From assembly GCA_041390465.1 (NCBI GenBank), contig JAWKPW010000005.1:38082-102081 (forward strand): a stretch of DNA of 64,000 bases. Direction: 5' to 3'. This DNA comes from JAABRU01 sp041390465. Its GTDB lineage: Bacteria > Desulfobacterota > Desulfobacteria > Desulfobacterales > Desulfococcaceae. Positions 9,768 to 17,410 of this stretch are shown here, in pieces; position 1 is the first letter of the stretch; the number at the start of each line of letters is the position of its first letter. The notes below the pieces were generated by a model. It did not search any database, had not been told where the DNA came from, and was given only the letters and a program-made list of their open reading frames with translations. A program made the translations under genes and the position numbers.

Positions 9768-9783
9768 CAAATCTTCCTTTTCC

Positions 9784-11367
9784 TCAATGAACTGCTTTGC
9801 TTCTGCCTGAAAATCTGTTCCATCTCCGAATCCGGAAAACCGCTGCATGCAGGACGAGTGTCAGCAGGCAGAGAATGGCAAACAAATCTCCATGACAGGT
9901 GTAGAATGTTTTTAAATTAATCACGGACAGTCTTTCTGTCACCACAGCATCCCGGAAGAGAGCGGTGGTCCGCAGAATGCGGCCGGTCGGACTCACAAAT
10001 CCGCTGATCCCCGTGTTGGCCGCACGGACAAGGGATCTTCTGTTTTCCACAGCACGGAAGACGGACATGGAAAAATGCTGGTACGGCGCGCTGCTGTTTC
10101 CGTACCAGGCATCATTGGTGATATTGGCCAGCAAATCCGCGCCGTTTCTCACTGCTGCTGCCGAGAGTTCCGGAAAAATGATTTCATAGCAGATCAGCAC
10201 GCCCAGCCGGAAGCGATCCGCAGACAGAATGTCCCCCTGTTTCCCGGTTTTGAAATCCCCCACCTGAGCCACGATTTTTTTCACAAAGGGCAGCCATTTT
10301 TTCAGGGGAACATATTCCCCGAAAGGAACAAGATGGACTTTGTCAAACCTGCCTGCAATCTCTCCTTCCGGGCTGATAAGATAGGCACTGTTGTAATACT
10401 CTGTTCCCTGCTCCCGGTTTGCATGGGAGGGGCTGCCAATGAGAAACCAGGATCGGGTCTGCCGGACGCCTTCCGTGACTGTGCGGGTAAGCCCGATATT
10501 GTGTGAAAAATAAAAAGGGGCTGCGGTTTCAGGCCATACCACCAAATCCGGATGATTTTTTTTTGCCGAAAGGGAAAGATCCACATATTTCCGGATGCTG
10601 CCTTCCTGAAATGCGGGATCCCACTTGACCATCTGATTAATGTTTCCCTGCACTGCCGCTGTTTTTATGCCCGGAGATGTTTCTGCCAGCTCCTCAAGGG
10701 TTTGAATGCGCATCTGTCCGTAAACTGCGCAGAGGCAGAGGCAGAGCATGGCAATGGCCAGTACAGCGCCTGTGATCGCTTTGCCGGGCCTTTCCCCCTG
10801 CCAGTCCGCCTTCCGGATATGCAGCACAAGAATGAAAAGCGCGGCATTGACCAGCGCAATGAAAAAAGAGACGCCGTAAACGCCGGTCATGTCCGAAATT
10901 TGAATAAGATGCAGCCGCTGAAACTGGGAATAACCCATCAGTTCCCAGGGAAAACCGGTCAGCAGATGCGCTCGGGCGTATTCCAGCGCCACCCATGCAG
11001 CGGGCATCAGACAGAACAGAGAAAAGGGCTTCCGGGCAGCCAGGATGAGAAGCAGGGAAAAAAAAGCCGGATACAGGGCCAGATAGGCGGCCAGGAGAAA
11101 AAGAAGCGGAACAGAAAGGTAAACCGGCAGACCGCCGTAAGTCTGCATGGTATAGACCAGCCAGTACACCAGTCCCGGATAATGAACCAGTCCGGCAATA
11201 AATCCCAGACGAAAACCCTCTTTGCAGGAGACATCCCGCAGCGACCAGAGCAAAGGCACCAGAGCAAACCAGGCCAGCCCGTCCAGGCCGGTGCGGGGAA
11301 AGGCTCCGGTCAGGAGCAGACCGCTGAGCACGGGAGGAACATATCTGGATAAAAAATATAATTTCAA
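9784..11367 (-). CDS. lnt: apolipoprotein N-acyltransferase
   Basis: Inner-membrane enzyme that transfers the third acyl chain to the N-terminal cysteine of lipoproteins. About seven hydrophobic helices occupy the first 220 residues, followed by a nitrilase-fold domain with the catalytic triad: Glu in VVWPETAAPFYF, Lys in FDKVHLVPFGEYVP and Cys in GVLICYEIIFPE. One more membrane helix lies near the C-terminus. The frame is open to an ATG at 11496 (570 residues), but its first 43 residues are polar and look non-coding. The TTG at 11367 gives 527 residues beginning at LKLYFLSRYVPPVL, the family's usual size, and has AGAGG upstream, so I prefer it. The gene is intact. Confidence 0.93.
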   Translation of the reverse strand: MKLYFLSRYVPPVLSGLLLTGAFPRTGLDGLAWFALVPLLWSLRDVSCKEGFRLGFIAGLVHYPGLVYWLVYTMQTYGGLPVYLSVPLLFLLAAYLALYPAFFSLLLILAARKPFSLFCLMPAAWVALEYARAHLLTGFPWELMGYSQFQRLHLIQISDMTGVYGVSFFIALVNAALFILVLHIRKADWQGERPGKAITGAVLAIAMLCLCLCAVYGQMRIQTLEELAETSPGIKTAAVQGNINQMVKWDPAFQEGSIRKYVDLSLSAKKNHPDLVVWPETAAPFYFSHNIGLTRTVTEGVRQTRSWFLIGSPSHANREQGTEYYNSAYLISPEGEIAGRFDKVHLVPFGEYVPLKKWLPFVKKIVAQVGDFKTGKQGDILSADRFRLGVLICYEIIFPELSAAAVRNGADLLANITNDAWYGNSSAPYQHFSMSVFRAVENRRSLVRAANTGISGFVSPTGRILRTTALFRDAVVTERLSVINLKTFYTCHGDLFAILCLLTLVLHAAVFRIRRWNRFSGRSKAVH

Positions 11368-11553
11368 CGGATTGCAAACCTCTGGAAAATTCTGTCCCCA
11401 GCTTTTTTGGACAGTATGCAGAGGAATAGTATATTTCAGTTCTTTTTTCAAGCAATTCCTTTGTCTGTCCCGATTTCGGCTCTGCCCAATCCGCACCTTC
11501 GTGTTGTTTCAGCACTTTTTTCATGTTATTTTTTGTCATCCCTGCAAACTGAT

Positions 11554-11980
11554 TCAGATTTCGATCTTTTCCGGAAAGTCCGGCGCAAGTTCGGTATGTT
11601 CCAGTTGTCTGCTTTCATTGTAAAATTTCATGCTGCCGTTATGATCGCATATCCAGACTTCCAATGCCCCGTTTTCAAAATAGAGTTTGCGTTTTGTCCT
11701 CATTTCGCTGTCTGTATTTGATTCGGAAAGCACCAACGCAAATTTCCGGAGCAACAGAAGCATCCAATTCATGTCGGATGAATTTCAGCCGTCTCGAGAT
11801 ACCCATACATCCGGCAACCTCGCGTACCTTCGGTTTTAACGGCACACTCAGACAAAATTTTTCCATTTTTCAAAATGGAAATTAACAACCGTCCGATTTC
11901 CCCGAATACAATGAATGCATAATACTGACCGGTGACATAACAATCTGTCCTATCTCGCTGTTAAGTTCTATTCTGAAAGG
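11554..11980 (-). pseudogene. Uma2-family endonuclease relic
   Basis: On the minus strand, FRIELNSEIGQIVMSPVS near 11970, then VPLKPKVREVAG, an APEICV segment, VLSESNTDSEMRTKRKLYFE and LEVWICDHNG follow one another but in two or three frames. This is the order of a Uma2 (DUF820) restriction-endonuclease-like protein, where ES-T...RKR-YE--GV-E-W is the hallmark. Frame breaks near 11880 and 11760 inactivate it. Such genes are common, mobile and of unclear role. Confidence 0.6.
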
Positions 11981-12306
11981 CAAATCCCTCAGACTGGGAT
12001 ACCACATACCTGCCTAGCCAGTCTCATGATAAACTCCTTCCCTGTCAGATTGAAGGTTCGGTCCCAATGCGAATTAAGAGTGAGATTCTGATTCGGATTT
12101 GACAACTTTTAAAAGTTGTCAAATCCTGCATGAATCTTTTATGAATATACAACATTCTGTTTTTGTTCATTCTGAATTTTTGACGATTAATTCGCATTCC
12201 CAATAAACCAAGTATGGTTTTATTCTTCAATCTCCTGCCATTTTAAAAATTTGATTTACAGCCTGCCTGTTTCCACTGAAGGGAACCCCTGATCATCCGA
12301 CTGATT
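11981..12306. other. intergenic with a perfect palindrome
   Basis: Apart from the 30-base palindrome at 12096-12125, described separately, I see no gene. Short open frames here lack ribosome binding sites and family resemblance. Confidence 0.5.
12096..12125. repeat. perfect palindrome, GATTTGACAACTTTT family
   Basis: The two 15-base arms GATTTGACAACTTTT and AAAAGTTGTCAAATC are exact reverse complements. The same arm recurs at 17354-17384, 35655-35685 and 52058-52086. All four lie in or next to intergenic spaces, so this is a dispersed palindromic repeat. Confidence 0.8.
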
Positions 12307-12628
12307 TCATTTTCTGATTTTGAATTTTATTTTATGCTCTGCAATTTTGAGATCATAAGTGTCTCTGAAGATCTATCCAGAACTGGGGGTGTGTGCCGAA
12401 AAATCGCAAACAGTCTGAGGGCTTGTATCAGGCGTAACAGACGTCGTCCTTCACAATATCAGTTATGCGCTGAACCGACACTTTCAGTTTTAAGGCCAAC
12501 GCACAGGGACGCATTTTTAACGGTGCAAGAAATTCTTCCCGCAGTATTTCGCCCGGATGAACCGGTCGCATTTTAACGACTGGGTATCTTTGCATCGAAA
12601 GTGTTTGATCATGTTTGTGTTCCATCAT
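12307..12628 (-). pseudogene. HigA-type antitoxin relic
   Basis: The minus-strand product starts MMEHKHDQTL and reads VHPGEILREEFLAPLKM, then LALKLKVSVQRITDIVK, the XRE helix-turn-helix typical of HigA antitoxins (HPGEIL-EEFL is diagnostic). After this the frame breaks at 12440; the remaining HigA sequence (FFGTHPQFWIDLQ, then YDLKIAEHKI) is present in other frames down to a stop at 12307. No HigB toxin gene is next to it. The truncated 66-residue product might still bind DNA, but that is speculation. Confidence 0.75.
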
Positions 12629-13340
12629 AATTCAGATTCAGATTCCATCATCTCCCGCACCTGCGCTGTCAGACCGGAAACCGTGAAATTTTCTCCCGCA
12701 TAATCCGGATGAATCTCCCCGGCAAGTTCCACACTGATGTTTATGGGAACACAGGTGTTGAACAGAAATTTTCCGGGACGGAACAGATTACCCGAATTGC
12801 TGATTTTCAGGATTTTCACCGGAGCTTTGCACAGTCTGGCAATCTTGAAAGCCCCTTTGTTCAGCGCACGACGTTTCCTTCTGTCCCAAATGGTTCCGGA
12901 AACAAACAGATTTTCCCCAGGCATGGGACCTGATTTTTCAATGTGCTGCATCATCAGCACATCCCCGCTTATGACCGATGGCAGATACCCTGACGTTTTC
13001 AGCATCCATCCGAAAATGGGAACCCTGAAAAATGTGCTTTTGACAATGGTTTTCTGCTTTTCATACAAAGAAATCAGCAGAATCGGGTCCAGATAGGAAA
13101 GATGGTTGCTGACAATGACAGAAGAACGGATGCACAGAACCTCATCCGAAACACGGATTGCAAGCCCCGGCGTCAGATTCCGGACAAGTTTGAAAACCTC
13201 TGTAAAACAGATGATTGAGTTTCTGAAAAGACTGCTCCCGGTTTTGGAAAACAGATATAACCAGATAAAAAGGCGAAAAACAGTACAAATCCCAATGTGA
13301 AATAAGTCCAGAAGAGGACGGTCAGCACCGGATCTGCCAT
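12625..13340 (-). pseudogene. 1-acylglycerol-phosphate acyltransferase (PlsC-like), frameshifted
   Basis: ATG 13340 begins MADPVLTVLFWTYFTLGFVLFF, a membrane helix. A one-base shift at about 13265 then leads into FIWLYLFSKTGSSLF and, in one frame to the end, the acyltransferase motif NHLSYLDP (HX4D, motif I), the FFRVPIFGWMLKTSGYLPS region and a lysophospholipid-acyltransferase tail. Motif III, normally FPEGTR, reads LFVSGTIWDRR, with the Pro-Glu pair lost. So besides the frameshift the glycerol-phosphate-binding motif is damaged. Its position near a ketoacyl synthase and an acyl carrier protein suggests that it once belonged to the same lipid or polyene locus. Confidence 0.7.
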
Positions 13341-13620
13341 TGGTTTGAAAAAATCATGGCATATTTGAGAAAAAAGCTGTCGGGTTTCGGCATAGGCAAA
13401 AAAGTTTCCTGAGATTATGAGGACTCCAAACTGCGCAGGAATCTGCCAAACTTTCAGTTTGACATTTCTTCATGAATTTTTGGCAGTGGGTCAAACCGGT
13501 TGACAATGTCATCCCTTCCGGGATTCTGATTTGTTTTTTCAATTTTTCTATAATAATATCAATCCATGCGGATTTTTTTCGCCCTGAAGTCAGGCTCAGA
13601 TCAACGGATTTTGCCCCCTC
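13341..13620. other. intergenic; left arm of a long inverted repeat at 13483-13566
   Basis: Bases 13483-13566 are about 90 percent identical, inverted, to 15558-15645. The two arms bracket the ketoacyl synthase and acyl carrier protein genes. No gene is visible otherwise. Confidence 0.6.
13483..13566 (-). repeat. inverted repeat arm 1 flanking the synthase/ACP pair
   Basis: Read on the minus strand it runs from GGATTGATATTATTATAGAA to TTGACCCACTGCCA. The matching arm is on the plus strand at 15558-15645. Differences are a two-base insertion and a few substitutions. Confidence 0.7.
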
Positions 13621-14859
13621 TCAGTCTGTGAACTTTTTCACGATCACACAGGTGTTCACGCCCCCGAATGCGAAATTCTGCACGGCTGCGATACGGATGG
13701 GAGATTCCCGGAGTTGGGTGACATGACGGATCATGGCGCATCTTTTGTCAATTTCCTCCAGATTCAGGGTGGGCGCGATAAAACTTTTTTCCATCATATA
13801 CAGACTCAGCAGAATTTCAATCACCCCGCAGGTTCCCATGGTATGTCCCATATAGCTTTTCAGTCCCGTGACATACGGTTTGTCTCCGTAAACGCTGCCA
13901 ATGGCCTGCGCCTCGATCACATCGCCCATTTTGGTTCCGGTCGCGTGCGCGCTGATGAAATCCACATCATCCGGTGAAATTTCTGCATTTTCCAAACCAA
14001 GGCGGAGCGTGGCTTTGATGCCGTCCGCATTGGGCAGGATCATATCCCCTCCGTTGTTGTTGCAGGAAAAACCGATGATTTCTCCGATGATATTCGCGCC
14101 CCGCTTTTTGGCAAATTCATATTCCTCCAGCAGCAGCGCGCCCCCGCCTTCCCCCACCACCAGCCCGTCCCGCTTTGCATCAAAGGGTCTGGGGGTCAGA
14201 TGCGGTGTGGCATTGAACGCGGTGGAGCAGGCCAGCAGATTGTCAAAAACAGCGACTGTGGTGGTGTCATATTCATCCGCACCGCCGCAGATCATGGCAT
14301 CCTGCATCCCGAATTTCACGGTTTCATAACCAAATCCCACCGACTGGCTGCCGGTGGTGCAGGCAGTGGAAGAGGAAATCACCCGTCCCGTAATGCCGAA
14401 CATCCGGGTAATGTTCACCGCAGTGGTATGCACCATGGATTTGAGATAATCCACTGCATTGACACCGGAAATCTGCTCCGCCTCTCCGCTGAAGAAATTT
14501 TTGTAAATATTGCGCTGTATGGTGGGACTGCCATGGGTGGAACCAAAAGCCACGCCCAGTCTGCCGGATGTGATGAATTCCTGATCCAGACCTGATGCCT
14601 CCAGCACTTCCTTTACCACCTGACATGCATAATAGGCCACCGGCCCCATTGTCTTGCGCTGGCTTCGTTTGAAATCATATGCGATGGGATAATCCACCGT
14701 GCCGAATACACCGGAGTGAATATACGCGGACAGCAGCCCGTCCGGTTTCAGGGTTTTGACGCCGGAAATGCCCTTTTCCAGGCTTTGGAGAATTTCTTCC
14801 TTTGCATGACCGATGGGCGTGATGGCCGATCCTGCTGTTATGACAACTCTTCTTTCCAT
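13621..14859 (-). CDS. beta-ketoacyl-[acyl carrier protein] synthase, FabF-like
   Basis: A complete 412-residue thiolase-fold condensing enzyme. The active site is intact: Cys in SSTACTTGSQ (about residue 167), His in SAHATGTKMGD (about 302) and His in SYMGHTMGTCG (about 338). These catalyse decarboxylative Claisen condensation of malonyl-ACP with an acyl primer. The acyl carrier protein about 180 bases upstream on the same strand is its likely partner. Sequence style (MERRVVITAGSAITPIG) is closer to specialised synthases, for example of aryl polyene loci, than to a housekeeping FabF. The missing cluster genes and the broken acyltransferase nearby fit a remnant locus. Confidence 0.9.
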   Translation of the reverse strand: MERRVVITAGSAITPIGHAKEEILQSLEKGISGVKTLKPDGLLSAYIHSGVFGTVDYPIAYDFKRSQRKTMGPVAYYACQVVKEVLEASGLDQEFITSGRLGVAFGSTHGSPTIQRNIYKNFFSGEAEQISGVNAVDYLKSMVHTTAVNITRMFGITGRVISSSTACTTGSQSVGFGYETVKFGMQDAMICGGADEYDTTTVAVFDNLLACSTAFNATPHLTPRPFDAKRDGLVVGEGGGALLLEEYEFAKKRGANIIGEIIGFSCNNNGGDMILPNADGIKATLRLGLENAEISPDDVDFISAHATGTKMGDVIEAQAIGSVYGDKPYVTGLKSYMGHTMGTCGVIEILLSLYMMEKSFIAPTLNLEEIDKRCAMIRHVTQLRESPIRIAAVQNFAFGGVNTCVIVKKFTD

Positions 14860-14904
14860 ATCTGCTCCTGTGTGTCAGATTTTGTCAGTTTTGATTTTGT
14901 TTGT

Positions 14905-15015
14905 CTTTTAAAACCACAAGGGACACAAAGGAGGCACAAAGATCACAAATTTTAAAAAAATCATACCGTTTTTTCCTGTTGCCTTTGTGCTGTCTTTGAG
15001 ATTTTTGTGGTTAAA
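14905..15015. terminator. inverted repeat between the ACP and synthase genes
   Basis: Bases 14909-14933 (TTTTAAAACCACAAGGGACACAAAGG) pair loosely with the CCTTTGTG...TTTTTGTGGTTAAAA near 14980-15017. The long stem could act as an attenuator between the acyl carrier protein and the synthase. The halves belong to the dispersed CTTTGTG/TTTGTGGTTAAAA repeat family. Confidence 0.4.
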
Positions 15016-15036
15016 AGTGCCATACCTGACAAATCA

Positions 15037-15297
15037 TCAGGTCCTTGCAGCTTTGATGGATTCAATGTAATCGCAGATGTCATGGATGGTTCTGACACCC
15101 ATTGCCTGTTTTTTCTCTTCCTGTTCCAGGGGAAAACCCAGCATTTTCTCAATTTCCACCAGCAGTTCTATGGCATCAATGCTGTCAAACTCATATTCGC
15201 TTCTCAGATCATCATCCAAGCCCGGATTTTCAATCTCAAAATTCTGCTCAAAAATTCGCATCAGTTTCTGCTGTATGTCTTCCCGCGTCAAGTCCAT
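15037..15297 (-). CDS. acyl carrier protein
   Basis: An acidic, helical 86-residue protein. The EFDSIDAIELLVEIE segment carries the serine (about residue 38) that receives 4'-phosphopantetheine. Length and layout are those of type II acyl carrier proteins. A TTTACAGAATATT segment and a GGAG-containing site (AAAAGGAGCATTTACAG) lie just upstream of ATG 15297. It is on the same strand as the ketoacyl synthase that follows it and probably works with that enzyme rather than in primary fatty acid synthesis (inference). Confidence 0.9.
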   Translation of the reverse strand: MDLTREDIQQKLMRIFEQNFEIENPGLDDDLRSEYEFDSIDAIELLVEIEKMLGFPLEQEEKKQAMGVRTIHDICDYIESIKAART

Positions 15298-15410
15298 AAT
15301 ATTCTGTAAATGCTCCTTTTATATAAAATTTTACCGTAAATCGGATTCACGGCAGGCTGATGGCTCATGTTATGCTGCCTTTTAAAAAATCAGCATGTTA
15401 TTGTCTTGCC

Positions 15411-15487
15411 GTCATTCCGGCAAAGGCCGGAATCCAGAACTGAACCGGGACTGAAAACAACTGGATTCCGGCTTTCTCCGGAATGAC
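15411..15487. repeat. GTCATTCCGGCNAAGGCCGGAATCC-type inverted repeat
   Basis: A 77-base element with imperfect terminal inversions (GTCATTCCGGCAAAGGCCGG to CCGGCTTTCTCCGGAATGAC). Related copies lie at 27312-27380, 28076-28144 and 63723-63794. Confidence 0.65.
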
Positions 15488-15557
15488 GGAAGCAAAGTTC
15501 GGTAGTGGGTCAAAGCTGCTGATCCGGGTCTGACACCAGAACGGAAAAAATCCGTAA

Positions 15558-15645
15558 GGATTGATATTATTATAGAAAAAAATTTGAAAAAACAAATCAG
15601 AATCCCGGAAGGGATGACATTATCAAGCGGTTTGACTCACTATCC
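15558..15645 (+). repeat. inverted repeat arm 2 flanking the synthase/ACP pair
   Basis: Plus-strand counterpart of 13483-13566. It contains a short open frame, MKKQIRIPEGMTL, also present in the other arm, which I regard as chance. Confidence 0.7.
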
Positions 15646-15901
15646 CTTTGTGAGACTTTGCGTCTTTGTGTCTTCACGGCAAAGGAAACATCCGGAACAC
15701 AGAACTGCCCCGGTTCCAAAAAATCCAGAGTTTCTTTCTCTTTTACTCTTAAATCCGGACAAAATTCAACAGAAAATTCCCTATCCCCGTTTTTATTTGC
15801 CCAATCTGCCAAAATTTCCCATAGAGGACACAGAGGTTTCACAGAGAACACAGAGATTTTTTTCTGTTTTTTCCAAAAAATCTTTGCAGAAAAATTGATG
15901 T

Positions 15902-16245
15902 ATACAGAAAAACCGGATTTTTTGGAAAAATCCGGTTTTTGCAACGCACAGTTTTGTGGCCTTTGTGCCAAACTTTTGTGTCCTTTGCGGCTAAATCCTC
16001 AGAACCGGTCTGGAAGCATACAGAAAAACCGGATTTTTTGGAAAAATCCGGTTTTTGCAACGCACAGTTTTCTGTGGCCTTTGTGCCGTCTTTGTGTCCT
16101 TTGCGGTTAAAATCCCTCAGAACCGGTCTGAAGCATACAGAAAAACCGGATTTTTTGGAAAAATCCGGTTTTTGCAAAGCACAGTTTTCTGTGGCCTTTG
16201 TGCCGTCTTTGTGTCCTTTGCGGTTAAAATCCCTCAGAACCGGTT
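15902..16245 (+). repeat. three tandem copies of a 116-117 base unit
   Basis: The unit starts ATACAGAAAAACCGG, contains the CCGGATTTTTTGGAAAAATCCGG hairpin, then CTTTGTGCC...TTTGTGTCCTTTGCGG, and ends AGAACCGGT. Copies begin at 15902, 16018 and 16135. Copies 2 and 3 are almost identical. The hairpin looks like a bidirectional terminator (U-rich on both strands). Confidence 0.85.
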
Positions 16246-16354
16246 TGACCCACTGCCAAAAAATCTTGTGAAAAAAGCAATTATTGTATAGTAGACCTTA
16301 TCGGAAACAAAAAACAAAACAGGCTGGAAGCCTGTTCTGCCCCGCAGGAAGAGC

Positions 16355-17410
16355 ATGAAAAAAAATCCTCTGAAAATTGGCATTGATATTCACGGCGTTG
16401 CGGACGCGAATGCCTTCTTTTTTTCCCGTCTTGCAGAGTTGCTGGTGGAAAACGGGCATGAAGTCCACATCCTGACCGGCTCCGAGCACAGTCCGGAACT
16501 GGAAAGGCATCTGCGTGAAGATTTGGGACTGTGCTGGACCCATCTTTTTTCCATCACTTCCCACCATAAGGAACAGGGAACAGCAATAAGTTATATCCAC
16601 GGCAAACCCAATATGGATGAGGACGAATGGAACCGCACCAAGGCTGAATACTGCAAAAAGCACGGGATTGAACTTCATCTGGATGATTCTCCGGTCTATG
16701 GCAGATTTTTTGAAACGCCTTTTGCCAAATATTATGCAAACCATTGTCCGGACAACAAAAGCAAAGTGGCTGTCATCGGAGGTTCCTTCAATCCGGTTAC
16801 GATGGGACATCTGAAAATGGCGGAAACAGTTCTGCATTTTCTGCCGGAGATTCGGCAGGTCTGGCTGATGCCCGCGTTCCGGCATCCTTTTGAAAAACAT
16901 AAGAATTATGCGGGAGAGCGGATTCGCATGATTCGGATGGTGGAATCCGGGCGCATCCGCTATTTCGGATATGAGATTGACCACAGGCTTTCCGGCGAAA
17001 CCTGGCTGACCTTTTCCCGTCTGCTGGATGATCCGGATTACCGGCATCTCTATGATTTCCACATGGTCATCGGCTCGGACTGCCTTCTGGATTTTGATCA
17101 GAAATGGAAATATGCACAGGAACTGTCCCGGTTGGTCAAATTCATCATCATTCCCCGGCCCGGATACAGCACGGAAAATTACCGGGGCTTTCTGTCAGAA
17201 CCGCCGCACATCATCCTGAATGGAGCGGAAACCCCGGATGTCAGCGCCAGTCTGGTGCGGGAAAAAATCCGGCGCAAAGAATCCATTGAAGGTCTTGTGC
17301 CGGAACCGGTGAGGGAATTTATAATGGAAAAGGGATTGTACAGAGAAGCGGAAGATTTGACAACTTATGGAAAGTTGTCAAATCTTCAATCTGCTACAAC
17401 GCATGGATGA
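16355..17410 (+). CDS. HAD-like domain fused to nicotinate-nucleotide adenylyltransferase (NadD-type)
   Basis: 351 residues in two parts. Residues 1-135 are HAD-like: KIGIDIHGVADAN (the nucleophile-Asp strand, but with His where the second catalytic Asp usually is), HILTG as motif II and HLDDS as motif IV. Residues 143-335 are a nucleotidyltransferase: VIGGSFNPVTMGHLKM (the GxFxPxxxGH signature), IGSDCLLDFDQKW and DVSASLVREKIR (the ISSTxxR-like motif). The second half should join nicotinate mononucleotide and ATP to make deamido-NAD. The first half may cleave a related nucleotide, or merely regulate, since its motif I is altered. The last 18 residues are read through a palindromic repeat (17354-17384) and are likely an accretion. 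No ribosome binding site beyond AGGAAGAGC is seen. Confidence 0.85.
   Translation: MKKNPLKIGIDIHGVADANAFFFSRLAELLVENGHEVHILTGSEHSPELERHLREDLGLCWTHLFSITSHHKEQGTAISYIHGKPNMDEDEWNRTKAEYCKKHGIELHLDDSPVYGRFFETPFAKYYANHCPDNKSKVAVIGGSFNPVTMGHLKMAETVLHFLPEIRQVWLMPAFRHPFEKHKNYAGERIRMIRMVESGRIRYFGYEIDHRLSGETWLTFSRLLDDPDYRHLYDFHMVIGSDCLLDFDQKWKYAQELSRLVKFIIIPRPGYSTENYRGFLSEPPHIILNGAETPDVSASLVREKIRRKESIEGLVPEPVREFIMEKGLYREAEDLTTYGKLSNLQSATTHG
17354..17384. repeat. GATTTGACAACTT palindrome inside a gene 3' end
   Basis: Second copy of the palindrome at 12096-12125. The reading frame of the HAD-NadD fusion passes through it, and it lies only 10 bases from the convergent stop of the YhaN-like gene. It may serve as a bidirectional terminator for the two genes. 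Confidence 0.75.

Noticed and set aside
10552..11352. 266-codon plus-strand frame opposite lnt
   Set aside because: Antisense shadow of a well supported lnt; composition is typical of reverse-frame translation.
15902..16245. Possible CRISPR array
   Set aside because: Repeats are 116 bases with no unique spacers, and the palindrome occurs singly in many other places; no cas genes.
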